DNA of 10,830 nt from Spirochaetota bacterium (GCA_029565815.1 JAKQNL010000341.1:1-10830), one strand, 5' to 3'; shown: positions 1 through 7,618, counted from the first letter of the stretch. The notes: a model not told the origin generated them from the letters alone. Made by a program: numbers and translations.

Positions 1-18
1 CGTGTGGTCTTCCGATCT
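1..18 (+). other. Residual Illumina adapter sequence (assembly artefact)
   Basis: The first 18 bases, CGTGTGGTCTTCCGATCT, match the 3' end of the Illumina TruSeq read-2 adapter (CGTGTGCTCTTCCGATCT) at 17 of 18 positions; the only difference is G for C at base 7. The match stops exactly where the adapter ends and the insert would begin, and recognisable PurB coding sequence follows immediately. I read this as an untrimmed adapter at a contig end, not as genomic DNA. Anything translated from these bases should be ignored. Confidence 0.88.
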
Positions 19-1268
19 GCGTAGACCCCCAAGAGGTATACACCGAAGAGGAAACCACCCGGCATAATATCCGCGCCCTGGTCAACGTGTTGCAGCGCCA
101 CGTGCCCGCCCAGATAGCTCCCTTGGTCCACATGGGCGCTACCAGCGTGGATATTCTGGACACTGCATCGGCCGCCCGTATGCGGGATGTAAGCATCAAC
201 GTGGTGCTGCCGCTTTTGGGCAAGCTGCTCGCAAAGCTGTGCGCGCTTGCAAAGAACGAAGCCGACACTCCGCAGGTAGGACGTACCCACGGCCAGCATG
301 CGGTGCCCATTACCTTTGGCTTTGCCATGGCAGAGTACGCTTCGCGCCTGGGCAAGTGCCTGCCAGAGATAGAACGACGAGCCCTAGATCTGCGCGGCAA
401 GCTTGCCGGCGCTACCGGTTCGTACAACGCCCTGTCAATGAGCTATGCGGACCCCGAGGCGGTGGAAAAAATCTACCTAGGTCACCTTGGCCTGGCTCCC
501 AGCGAGCATTCCACCCAGCTGGTTGAGCCTGAGCACCTGTTGCGCCTACTTTTGGAAATGAACACAGCATTCGGCGTGCTTGCAAACTTGGCCGATGACC
601 TGCGTAACTTGCAGCGTTCGGAAATAGACGAAGTGCGGGAAAGTTTCGGTTCCGGCCAGGTTGGTTCGTCCACCATGCCGCAAAAACGCAACCCGTGGAA
701 CTCCGAGCATGTGAAGAGCCTATGGAAAACTTTTGCGCCCCGCGTCATGACCTTTTTCATGGACCAGATATCCGAACACCAGCGCGACCTTACCAACTCG
801 GCCAGCCAGCGCTTTGTCGCCGATTACATAGTCGGCTTTTGCGCAGCCCTGAACCGCATGCTGTCGGTGCTGGACGGCCTGTCGGTGAACCGCGAGCGCA
901 TGCTTGCAAACCTGCGTTCCGGCGGCGGTTCTGTGCTAGCAGAGCCGTCATACATACTGCTTGCAGAATCCGGCCTTGCCGACGCGCACGAAATCATACG
1001 CACGGTAACGCTTAGTGCGGAGAAAAGCGGACTAAGTCTGGGCCAAGCGCTTAAAGCTAATCCTAAGGCGGCCGATGCCGTATCCAGCCAGCTTAAAACC
1101 CTGGGCTGGGCGGACCCGGACAGCTTCTTCCAGCATCCGGAACTGTACCGAGGTAGGGCATCCCAAAAGGCTCGGTCCATAGCCGAGACATACGCTCCCA
1201 TCGCGGAACGCTGGGCAGCCCAAACAGCCCAAGCTGCCACAGCAGCCCACGTAGCCACAGCACAATAA
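19..1268 (+). CDS. purB: Adenylosuccinate lyase, 5' end missing at contig edge
   Basis: PurB cleaves adenylosuccinate to AMP and fumarate, and SAICAR to AICAR and fumarate, in the cytoplasm. The reading frame is open from the window edge; the first full genomic codon is at 21 (reads VDPQEVYTEEETTRHNIRAL), so the true start lies upstream. The GTG at 87 is internal, because conserved lyase sequence precedes it. About 415 residues are present; the family is usually 430-480, so roughly 20-60 are missing. Visible motifs are VHMGATSVDILDTA (from about base 126), GRTHGQHAVP with the His-containing TH pair (codons 285-290), and the fumarase/aspartase superfamily signature loop GSSTMPQKRNP (663-695), whose second Ser is the expected catalytic residue. 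The signature reads MPQKRNPWNSEH rather than the common MPYKRNP, so a neighbouring lyase of the superfamily cannot be fully excluded. The guaB-purA-guaA neighbours strongly favour PurB. The stop is 10 bases before the guaB start. Confidence 0.9.
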
Positions 1269-1272
1269 GGAG
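1267..1272 (+). promoter_or_regulatory. Shine-Dalgarno site that decides the guaB start
   Basis: AAGGAG sits directly after the purB stop codon, overlapping its last two bases. Three in-frame ATGs follow at 1273, 1279 and 1285. Spacing from the end of the site is 0, 6 and 12 bases respectively. Only the ATG at 1279 has normal spacing, so it is the likely start. Confidence 0.75.
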
Positions 1273-1278
1273 ATGACT

Positions 1279-2715
1279 ATGACCATGATAGAAACCCTGT
1301 CCTACGACGACGTGCTCCTGTTGCCTGGTTACTCGGACATACTGCCCCGCGATGCGGATGTGCGTACCACGCTTGCAGCAGACATTATGCTCAACGTGCC
1401 GGTTATCAGCGCTGCCATGGATACCGTAACGGAAGAGCGCATGGCCATAGCTCTAGCCTTGCAGGGGGGCGCGGGCGTCATCCATCGTAACCTAAGGCCG
1501 GAGGTTCAGGCCGAGCAGGTAGCCAACGTAAAGCGTTACCTTAACTGGATCATAGAAAGCCCGGTTACGGTGGAAGAAGACCGTACGCTTAAAGACGTGC
1601 GGGCTATCATGGAGAAACACCGAGTAAGCGGCCTGCCGGTGCTCAGTACGGACGGTAAGCTTGTGGGCATCATCACCGCCCGCGACCTGCGCTTCCGCCG
1701 TGAGGACGATTCGCTGGTCCGAGACGCAATGACCGCGGACCCGGTAGTGGAGCGTGGCGAGGCAACGCCGGCCAGCGCCCGCGAAAAATTCGACAAGCAC
1801 CGCATAGAGAAGCTGCCGGTTGTGGACCAGGCTAACCGCCTCTTGGGACTCATCACCGTAAAGGACATGGAAAAGCACGAGCGCTACCCGCGGGCTGCCC
1901 TGGATAAATCCGGCCGCCTTATAGTCGGAGCCGCCGTGTCGCCCCAGGATTTTGCTACGCGCATACCGTTTTTGCAGAAGGCAAAGTGCGACTTTGTGGT
2001 GCTCGATACGGCCCACGGCGACACGAAAAACGTGGTTGACGCCGTGCGCGACATAAAAAAGCAGTTTGGCATGACCGTTATAGGCGGCAACGTCGCTACC
2101 GCATCCGGCACCCGTAGGCTCATAGACGCCGGTGCAGACGCGGTTAAGGTTGGCATAGGCCCGGGATCCATCTGCACAACCCGCATCGTGGCGGGCATTG
2201 GCGTTGCCCAGTTCAGCGCAGTGCTCGATTGCGCCGCCGAAGCAAGCAAGTCCGGTATCCCGGTTATAGCCGACGGCGGCATCAAGTATTCCGGCGATAT
2301 AGTAAAAGCCATCGGAGCAGGCGCTTCGTGTGTCATGATAGGTAACCTGTTTGCCGGTCTTAAAGAAGCACCGGGCCGCGAAATACTCTACGACGGCCGT
2401 ATCTACAAGGAATACCGCGGCATGGGCTCCATGGGAGCCATCAAGGCCGGTTCGGGCGACCGCTACCAGATGGCAAAGGACGAAAGCCCCGTACCGGAGG
2501 GCATAGAAGGTCGCGTGCCATACAAGGGCGAACTGCGGGACTTTTTGCACCAGATGGTAGCAGGCCTGCAAAAGGGCATGGGATACACAGGCTGTAAGGA
2601 TATCGCAGCCTTACGTGCATACGGAAAGTTCGCGCGCATAACCAGCGCAGGCCTACGGGAAAGCCACGCCCACGACGTGTCCATTACCCAAGAAGCGCCA
2701 AACTACTCGCGCTAG
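1279..2715 (+). CDS. guaB: IMP dehydrogenase
   Basis: GuaB oxidises IMP to XMP with NAD+, the first and usually rate-limiting step from IMP to GMP. The protein is 478 residues from ATG 1279, chosen for its Shine-Dalgarno spacing; ATG 1273 would add two residues. The N-terminal part of the TIM barrel carries [16 protein letters not shown] and AMDTVTE. A Bateman module of two CBS domains lies at about residues 93-200. The catalytic loop [18 protein letters not shown] holds Cys299, which forms the covalent XMP intermediate. The flap contains [11 protein letters not shown] (about 378-388) and the Arg395-Tyr396 pair of DRYQ, followed by [13 protein letters not shown], all typical of the family. 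It follows purB by about 10 bases and is probably co-transcribed with it. The length and both CBS domains look intact. Confidence 0.97.
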   Translation: MTMIETLSYDDVLLLPGYSDILPRDADVRTTLAADIMLNVPVISAAMDTVTEERMAIALALQGGAGVIHRNLRPEVQAEQVANVKRYLNWIIESPVTVEEDRTLKDVRAIMEKHRVSGLPVLSTDGKLVGIITARDLRFRREDDSLVRDAMTADPVVERGEATPASAREKFDKHRIEKLPVVDQANRLLGLITVKDMEKHERYPRAALDKSGRLIVGAAVSPQDFATRIPFLQKAKCDFVVLDTAHGDTKNVVDAVRDIKKQFGMTVIGGNVATASGTRRLIDAGADAVKVGIGPGSICTTRIVAGIGVAQFSAVLDCAAEASKSGIPVIADGGIKYSGDIVKAIGAGASCVMIGNLFAGLKEAPGREILYDGRIYKEYRGMGSMGAIKAGSGDRYQMAKDESPVPEGIEGRVPYKGELRDFLHQMVAGLQKGMGYTGCKDIAALRAYGKFARITSAGLRESHAHDVSITQEAPNYSR

Positions 2716-2830
2716 GCCAGCACGCGGTATAGACCCACGGCCGGTTTTTGGTCGATACTTGGCCGGTAAACGCGCATAACCATAGGGCGGCAGGCGGAAA
2801 CCCGTACGGCCAGCCAACGAAGGGGATAGG
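2716..2830 (+). other. guaB-purA intergenic gap, no clear signal
   Basis: This 115-base gap is the only sizeable break inside the purine cluster. It contains two copies of GGCCGGT (about 2739 and 2761) and a run of five Ts at 2745-2749, but no stem long enough for a convincing intrinsic terminator. I found no good -35/-10 pair. A purine-rich stretch (AAGGGGATAGG) just before 2831 serves as the purA ribosome-binding site. Read-through from guaB into purA is plausible but not shown. Confidence 0.4.
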
Positions 2831-4060
2831 ATGAACGTAGTCGTAATAGGAGCCCAGTGGGGCGACGAAGGTAAAGGCAAGATGGTGGACTACCTGGCCA
2901 CCGACGCGCAGATCATCGTCCGGTTCTCCGGCGGAGCAAACGCTGGCCACACTATCGTGCGGGGCGGCGAGCAGTTCGCGCTGCACCTTATTCCATCGGG
3001 CGTCCTGTATCCGGACAAAACGGTTGTCTTAGGAACGGGCATGGCCATAGACCCGGAAGCCATGTTCGCCGAGCTGGACATGCTTGCGCAGCGTGGTATC
3101 GACTGGAAAGGCCGCGTGCTTGTAAGCGACCGCGCCCACATCGTGCTGCCGCGATACCGCGACATAGACAAAGCCATGGAAGCGTCCAGAAAAAACCCTA
3201 TAGGCACCACCGGCCGCGGCATAGGCGTTACCTACTCCATGAAATCCTCCCGCGACGGCGTGCGCCTTGCGGACCTGTTCGACCCGGACCGTCTGGTCAA
3301 CCTGGAGCCAGAGGACAGAAGCTACATAGAACGCTGGCGCGATAAGCTTGCACCCATGGCTATAGACCTGGTGGATTACCTGTCTAAGCATCGCCATGCC
3401 TATGTCCTTTTTGAGGGCGCTCAAGGTACGCTTTTGGACCTGGATACCGGCACCTATCCGTTTGTGTCCAGCGGCATGTCCTGCGCTGCCGGAGCCGCAG
3501 CCCAGGGCGGCATAGGGCCGCGAAGCATGGACAAGGTGCTTGGCGTGTTCAAGGCATATTCCACCCGCGTTGGCAACGGCCCGTTTCCAACCGAGTTTGA
3601 CAACGATTCCCAGTCGGAATTGTGCCAGTTCGTGCGCGACACCGGACGGGAGTACGGCGTTACCACCGGCCGGCCCCGGCGCTGCGGTTACCTGGACCTG
3701 GTTGCCCTGCGCTACGCGTGCCTGACCAACTCCATCGATTCGCTGGTGCTTACCCACCTGGATGTGTACGATACCCTGGATTCCTTCGAGGCATGCGTTG
3801 CGTACAAAGTGCGAGGCAAACTCATAGAGTATTTCCCATCGTCGGTTCGGGACCTGGAGGATGCAGAGCCTGTTCTGCGCACCTTTACCGGATGGAAAAA
3901 GTCGCTTAAGGAAACAAAGGACTACGACCACCTGCCGCAAAAAGCCCAGGATTATATTTCCTTCATCGAAGAATATACCGAGACTGCTATCGACATCGTG
4001 TCGGTCGGCTATGATCGCGCGGAAACCATCGTGAGGAAGAGCCCGTGGATACGATACTGA
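2831..4060 (+). CDS. purA: Adenylosuccinate synthetase
   Basis: PurA joins IMP and aspartate, using GTP, to make adenylosuccinate, the substrate PurB then converts to AMP. It has 409 residues, slightly shorter than the usual 420-435. The N-terminus carries the P-loop-like GAQWGDEGKGK with catalytic Asp12, then FSGGANAGHT with catalytic His40. Later motifs are TTGRGIGVTYS, FEGAQGTLLDLDTGTYPFV, TRVGNGPFPTE, TTGRPRRCGYLD (Thr278 to about 289) and a closing IVSVGYDRAETI. The guanine-binding motif, normally TKLD, reads THLD (308-311), so Lys is replaced by His. The start is the ATG at 2831, with AAGGGG upstream. The 3' end overlaps guaA by 16 bases in another frame, which suggests translational coupling. 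Confidence 0.97.
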   Translation: MNVVVIGAQWGDEGKGKMVDYLATDAQIIVRFSGGANAGHTIVRGGEQFALHLIPSGVLYPDKTVVLGTGMAIDPEAMFAELDMLAQRGIDWKGRVLVSDRAHIVLPRYRDIDKAMEASRKNPIGTTGRGIGVTYSMKSSRDGVRLADLFDPDRLVNLEPEDRSYIERWRDKLAPMAIDLVDYLSKHRHAYVLFEGAQGTLLDLDTGTYPFVSSGMSCAAGAAAQGGIGPRSMDKVLGVFKAYSTRVGNGPFPTEFDNDSQSELCQFVRDTGREYGVTTGRPRRCGYLDLVALRYACLTNSIDSLVLTHLDVYDTLDSFEACVAYKVRGKLIEYFPSSVRDLEDAEPVLRTFTGWKKSLKETKDYDHLPQKAQDYISFIEEYTETAIDIVSVGYDRAETIVRKSPWIRY

Positions 4061-5589
4061 TACTGGACTACGGCAGTCAGTATACCCAGCTCATAGCCCG
4101 GCGCATCCGCGAACTGGGTGTGTATACGGAAATCGTGCCCGGCGACGCAGCCCTTAAGCTGCCGGAAGGCACCAAGGGCGTCATCCTGTCCGGTTCACCG
4201 TGCAGCGTGTACGAGGAAGGAGCTCCGGCTCCGGACCCAGCGGTGTACAAACTGTCCGTGCCGGTGCTTGGCATTTGCTACGGCGCACAGCGCATGATGC
4301 ATGACCACGGCGGACGCGTTGCTGCGCTGCCGGAGCGCGAATACGGCCGTCGCCCCGTTCTGGTGTCGGTAAAGGATCCCTTGTTCGAAGGAGTAGGCTC
4401 ATCCTTCATGAGCTGGATGAGCCACGGCGATTCCATAGAACAGCTTGCTCCTGGTTTCTCTGTGCTGGCAAGCACGGACAACGGCATTCCGGCCGCGGTT
4501 TTGCATAGCGGCGGAACAATGCGCGGCGTCCAGTTCCACCCCGAAGTTACGCACTGCGAACACGGCACTACAATCCTAGAGAATTTTGCCATACGTATTT
4601 GCGGCTGCGTAAAAAGCTGGACCATGGACCGCTACATCGAGGAAGAAGGCGCTGCCATTAGGGCGCGCGTCGGAAACGCTCCGGTGCTCCTTTTAATCTC
4701 CGGCGGTGTGGATTCCACCGTAGCGGGGGCGCTCCTCTTGAAAACGCTGCCGCCACAGCAGGTGCACCTCATGTACATAGACACCGGCCTTATGCGTAAA
4801 AGCGAGAGCGAAGAAGTCATGCGCATCCTGGGTGCACTGGGGGCGAAGCACTTGCACCGAATAGACGCGGAAGCCGATTTTCTCAGGCCCCTTGCCGGCG
4901 TTACGGAGCCCGAGAAAAAGCGGCACATCATAGGCGATGCTTTTATAACCGTGCAGGAACGCGAAGTCCTTAGGCTTGGGCTTGGAGAATATTTTCTTGC
5001 ACAAGGCACCTTGTACACCGACCTTATCGAGTCCGGTAAGGGCGTTGGCAAAAAAGCCCATGTCATAAAGAGCCACCACAATGTCCGTTCTCCTTTGGTT
5101 GAGCAGAAGCGCACAGAGGGCCGCATCGTCGAACCCCTGGACCGGCTGTACAAGGACGAGGTGCGAGCGCTGGGGCTAAAACTGGGCATAGGAGAAGACG
5201 TGGTTCGCCGCCATCCATTCCCCGGTCCGGGGCTTGGCGTGCGCGTGCTTGGCGAAGTTACTAAGGAAAAATGCGATATTCTGCGCGATGCCGACGACGT
5301 GTATATCCGGGAGCTTAAAACCCGCGGCCTGTACGACAAAATCTGGCAGGCTTTCTGCGTGTTGCTGCCGGTACGCTCTGTCGGGGTTGCAGGCGACGTG
5401 CGCACTTACGGCTGGACCATTGTCATGCGTGCAGTCGCAAGCTCCGACGGCATGACCGCCGATGTGTACGAATTCTCCATGAAGGACCTGCGCGAGATAT
5501 CGGCGGCCATCACCAACAAGGTAAAGGCCGTGGGTAGGGTCGTGTACGACGTATCGTCTAAGCCCCCTGCAACGATAGAGTGGGAGTAG
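4045..5589 (+). CDS. guaA: GMP synthase (glutamine-hydrolysing)
   Basis: GuaA aminates XMP to GMP with glutamine and ATP, completing the guanine branch begun by GuaB. It has 514 residues, the normal length. The N-terminal class I glutamine amidotransferase domain (about 1-190) has the triad Cys78 (GICYGAQ), His165 and Glu167 (VQFHPEV). The ATP-pyrophosphatase domain follows with the PP-loop SGGVDST (219-225), SHHNV, EPLDRLYKDEVRALG and RHPFPGPGLGVRVLGEV. The C-terminal dimerisation domain ends in the family-typical SKPPATIEWE. Translation starts at a GTG inside the purA 3' end. AGGA at about 4034-4037 lies 7 bases before it, and the amidotransferase fold begins at once (ILILDYGSQYTQLIARR), so no alternative start is better. 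The stop is 17 bases from the end of convergent fapA. Confidence 0.97.
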   Translation: MDTILILDYGSQYTQLIARRIRELGVYTEIVPGDAALKLPEGTKGVILSGSPCSVYEEGAPAPDPAVYKLSVPVLGICYGAQRMMHDHGGRVAALPEREYGRRPVLVSVKDPLFEGVGSSFMSWMSHGDSIEQLAPGFSVLASTDNGIPAAVLHSGGTMRGVQFHPEVTHCEHGTTILENFAIRICGCVKSWTMDRYIEEEGAAIRARVGNAPVLLLISGGVDSTVAGALLLKTLPPQQVHLMYIDTGLMRKSESEEVMRILGALGAKHLHRIDAEADFLRPLAGVTEPEKKRHIIGDAFITVQEREVLRLGLGEYFLAQGTLYTDLIESGKGVGKKAHVIKSHHNVRSPLVEQKRTEGRIVEPLDRLYKDEVRALGLKLGIGEDVVRRHPFPGPGLGVRVLGEVTKEKCDILRDADDVYIRELKTRGLYDKIWQAFCVLLPVRSVGVAGDVRTYGWTIVMRAVASSDGMTADVYEFSMKDLREISAAITNKVKAVGRVVYDVSSKPPATIEWE

Positions 5590-5606
5590 GACTTAGCTTC
5601 GTACAG

Positions 5607-7022
5607 CTAGCTTTCTATAACGATCTTGTTTGCCGCCCGGTCAAGTCTGAACCGGGTTTTTTTCATTGGTTGCTCTACGCTGATACTGATGTGGCAGATG
5701 GATATGCGCACCCCCGGGTGCACGCCCAAGCGGGCTTCTACTACCGCGCTGTCGTCCGCGTCTACAAGGCGTGCAAGCTCCTGTATGCTTGTGCTCATGG
5801 CAAGAGCCTTGGCTGCAAGCTCCGCCCGCTGCCGTGCGATAGACGGGTCTGGCCGGGCTTTGAGCACCTGGTCCAGCCTGCCAATTTTTACAGCTAGTTC
5901 CCGCAGCGCCGCATTGGCTCTATCCAGTTTTTGCTGCATGGTAAAATCTATGCCAACGTTTACTCGGGTGCCCGGTTTGGTAGGCCCGCCAAGCCATCCG
6001 CAGTGCACGCCGTGGGTAGCCCAAATTTCGCCGCCAACAATGCGGCCTTTATCGCCCATGGATAGTTTCCCAAGCACATACAAGCGTGAGCCGACAACAG
6101 AGCCGGGAATCTCCGCGTCTCCCCTTACGGCAACCCGTGCGTTCTCTACAAACTTGGCTTTTAGGTTCCCGCCAACGCGGACAAAACCCTGGTCCTTGCC
6201 AATAAGGCCCATCATGCAGGTAAGGTCTTTTTTCGCGCTTACATCGAAGGCGTCCATGGTTTGCTGTATCAGGATGGAACCGCCGGAATATACCTTAAAG
6301 CCGGCAGCAACCCCGCCTTGTATCATGACATCGCCAGGAAACATAATGTGACCGACGCGGTAATCCACATTGCCCGGTATCACAAGCGTTTCTTCCACCA
6401 TGAGCCGGTTTCCGTCCATGATGAGTCGGCCGTCAACGGTGGAAACAATTTCTTCGTCCCGCCGTTCCACGTTTTTGCCCAGCGCATATACTTGCGCTGT
6501 TTCGCGCGCGTACTGGATTGGGTTTCCGAATATGTCGGTACCCAGGGTTCCAAGGAGCGGTGCTTCGACACGCGCAATGAGTTCATCTTTTTTTACCAAG
6601 ATGAACGAGCTTATCGTTTTCCAGTCCACCGAGTGTTTGTCTTCATCGATGGGCGTAAAGCCGGTCTTGAACCTACTTTCCAGCACCATCCGCTCGCCTC
6701 GTTCCGGAACCGGAGCGCTGCCTTTAGCAAGCACATAGGCCAAGCGCGCTTTTCGCGACACGTTCACGTCCAAAAGTGTTTCGTTAAGCTCATCCCAGTC
6801 GATGCCGTAGCTGATGCCGAGTTTTGCAAGGAGGGCTGCAGCATAGCCGGGCGATACCGGCTCTCCGTTTCCAATCGGTGGCAGTATATCCGCAGTCGCG
6901 CTCATGTTGTCTGCCGCTATGCTTATCTCAAGGGAGCCGTCGCCTCTGCGTCGGTCCGCGGAATAGGATATGCCTGGTGCGGCGTTGTTTGGATCTGGGG
7001 GCGGCGATTCTGGCTGTGGCAT
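5607..7022 (-). CDS. fapA: FapA/DUF342 family protein (flagellar assembly protein A-like)
   Basis: This 471-residue protein matches the DUF342/FapA pattern: a helical N-terminal part, the GTDIFGNPI motif (about 161-169) and a long Gly-rich repetitive stretch (about 211-341; for example VIPGNVDY, FPGDVMIQGGV, VYSGGSILI, VGGNLKAKF, VRGDAEIPGSV, VLGKLSMGD) that suggests a right-handed beta-helix. A predicted coiled coil follows (about 361-421), then a short C-terminal tail. No signal peptide or membrane segment is visible, so it is probably cytoplasmic. FapA was linked to flagellar function and polar localisation in Vibrio; for most members the role is unknown, so the symbol marks family membership. 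I start at ATG 7022, which has GGAGG five bases upstream; a GTG four codons earlier (7034) lies before that site and is less likely. The N-terminal 30 residues are Pro-rich and look disordered. It is convergent with guaA and divergent from argR. Confidence 0.8.
   Translation of the reverse strand: MPQPESPPPDPNNAAPGISYSADRRRGDGSLEISIAADNMSATADILPPIGNGEPVSPGYAAALLAKLGISYGIDWDELNETLLDVNVSRKARLAYVLAKGSAPVPERGERMVLESRFKTGFTPIDEDKHSVDWKTISSFILVKKDELIARVEAPLLGTLGTDIFGNPIQYARETAQVYALGKNVERRDEEIVSTVDGRLIMDGNRLMVEETLVIPGNVDYRVGHIMFPGDVMIQGGVAAGFKVYSGGSILIQQTMDAFDVSAKKDLTCMMGLIGKDQGFVRVGGNLKAKFVENARVAVRGDAEIPGSVVGSRLYVLGKLSMGDKGRIVGGEIWATHGVHCGWLGGPTKPGTRVNVGIDFTMQQKLDRANAALRELAVKIGRLDQVLKARPDPSIARQRAELAAKALAMSTSIQELARLVDADDSAVVEARLGVHPGVRISICHISISVEQPMKKTRFRLDRAANKIVIES
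5636..5663 (+). terminator. Intrinsic terminator of the purine cluster, inside the fapA 3' end
   Basis: CCCGGT (5636-5641) pairs perfectly with ACCGGG (5651-5656). An alternative fold adds TCA/TGA inside the stem with one bulged A. The stem is followed directly by seven Ts (5657-5663), the classical Rho-independent layout on the plus strand, 47 bases after the guaA stop. On the minus strand the same bases are fapA codons: the T run reads as two Lys codons and part of a third, and the stem encodes TRFRLDRA. Confidence 0.82.
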
Positions 7023-7039
7023 GCGGACCTCCACTTTGT

Positions 7040-7066
7040 CTATCGGCGCTTATGCACTCCACCTTG
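7040..7066 (-). promoter_or_regulatory. Possible sigma-28-type promoter for fapA
   Basis: On the minus strand GCCGATAG (7047-7040) matches the flagellar sigma-28 -10 consensus GCCGATAA at 7 of 8 bases. Fifteen bases upstream, the standard spacing, lies CAAG (7066-7063), which matches only 2 of 4 bases of the -35 core TAAA. Transcription would begin near 7033-7031, giving a very short leader at or next to GGAGG and excluding the GTG at 7034 as start. The good -10 box and the flagellar link of FapA make it worth listing; the weak -35 keeps confidence low. Confidence 0.3.
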
Positions 7067-7104
7067 CGGAAAAAGAGCTTTTTATAGCATACTGTTTACA
7101 CAGC

Positions 7105-7596
7105 ATGAAAGACACAAGCGCGCAGAGCCGCCGCGATCGGCTTAAGGTAATACTCAAGCTCCTACGGGAAAACCGCGTAGAATCCCAGGACGAACTCTTG
7201 GACCTTCTGGACGGCAAGGGCATTTCGGTAACCCAAGCCACCTTGTCGCGCGACCTAAAGCTCCTTAAGGCCAGCAAGGTAGGAGCTGGCAGTGAAGGGT
7301 ATTTTTACGCGGTGCCGTCCGACGACGAACTGCGCAGGCGCGAGGAAATTTACGCCCAGGATTTTTTGCGCGGCTACGTGTCCATAGACTGGAACGACCA
7401 GATGGTGGTTATTAAAACCTTTTCCGGCTATTCGGCTCCTGTTGCCATGGCCGTGGACAACATAGGCTGGGAAGGCGTTCTGGGTACCGTTGCCGGCCAG
7501 GACAACAATGTCATGATAGCCCTGCGCAAAGGCTACAGCGGGCAGGAATTCATGGACGAGCTAAAGCGGCGCATCCCCGGCATAGACGAAGACTAG
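7105..7596 (+). CDS. argR: ArgR-family transcriptional regulator
   Basis: ArgR repressors are hexameric DNA-binding proteins that control arginine synthesis and use, normally with L-arginine as co-repressor. This one has 163 residues. The N-terminal winged helix-turn-helix (about 8-75) contains SQDELLDLLDGKGISVTQATLSRDLKLLKASKV, here split as SQDELLDLL and VTQATLSRDLKLL, the family hallmark, followed by GYFYAVP. The C-terminal oligomerisation and effector domain (about 85-163) contains VDNIGWEGVLGTVAGQDNNV. In arginine-responsive ArgR this last motif is GT(I/V)AGDDT, so the first Asp is Gln here. The ATG at 7105 is the only start that gives the normal N-terminus; the frame is open further upstream but overlaps fapA. 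No Shine-Dalgarno site is visible before it. A weak -10-like CATACT (7088-7093) would put the mRNA start only a few bases before the ATG, so a leaderless transcript is possible. I could not find an ARG box. Confidence 0.88.
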   Translation: MKDTSAQSRRDRLKVILKLLRENRVESQDELLDLLDGKGISVTQATLSRDLKLLKASKVGAGSEGYFYAVPSDDELRRREEIYAQDFLRGYVSIDWNDQMVVIKTFSGYSAPVAMAVDNIGWEGVLGTVAGQDNNVMIALRKGYSGQEFMDELKRRIPGIDED

Positions 7597-7618
7597 AGTA
7601 GCCTTCTGCGTGTTTTTT
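7588..7618 (+). terminator. Candidate intrinsic terminator of argR
   Basis: GAAG-A-CTA (7588-7595) pairs with TAG-C-CTTC (7599-7606) around a GAG loop, with one A/C mismatch in the stem. Six Ts follow at 7613-7618 after a six-base gap. The stem begins in the last argR codons, overlaps its stop, and the T run touches the stop codon of the convergent downstream gene. The mismatch and the gap before the Ts make it only moderately convincing. Confidence 0.42.

Noticed and set aside
87..1268. GTG at 87 as the true purB start
   Set aside because: The same frame upstream (bases 21-86) encodes lyase-like sequence and is open to the adapter junction, so the gene is truncated by the contig end.
1492..2571. 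Long minus-strand open frame (359 codons) opposite guaB
   Set aside because: It lies wholly within a clear guaB gene, has no recognisable domain, and is typical of antisense frames in GC-rich coding DNA.
3029..3940. Long minus-strand open frame (303 codons) opposite purA
   Set aside because: It is an antisense shadow of purA with no family motif and no plausible start signals.
5594..5609. Hairpin TAGCT/AGCTA between guaA and fapA as a bidirectional terminator
   Set aside because: The stem is only five pairs and no T run follows on either strand; the hairpin at 5636-5663 is far stronger for guaA.
6970..7104. N-terminal extension of ArgR by 45 residues
   Set aside because: The extension overlaps the fapA start region, is low-complexity (Gly/Ser-rich), and would precede a normal ArgR N-terminus at ATG 7105.
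7023..7104. ARG box in the argR-fapA divergent region
   Set aside because: No 18-base AT-rich palindrome resembling the E. coli or B. subtilis consensus was found; short AT-rich stretches alone are not enough.
6261..7145. Plus-strand open frame (294 codons) opposite fapA
   Set aside because: It shows no domain pattern, is antisense to the beta-helix coding region, and runs on into the start of argR; FapA explains this stretch.
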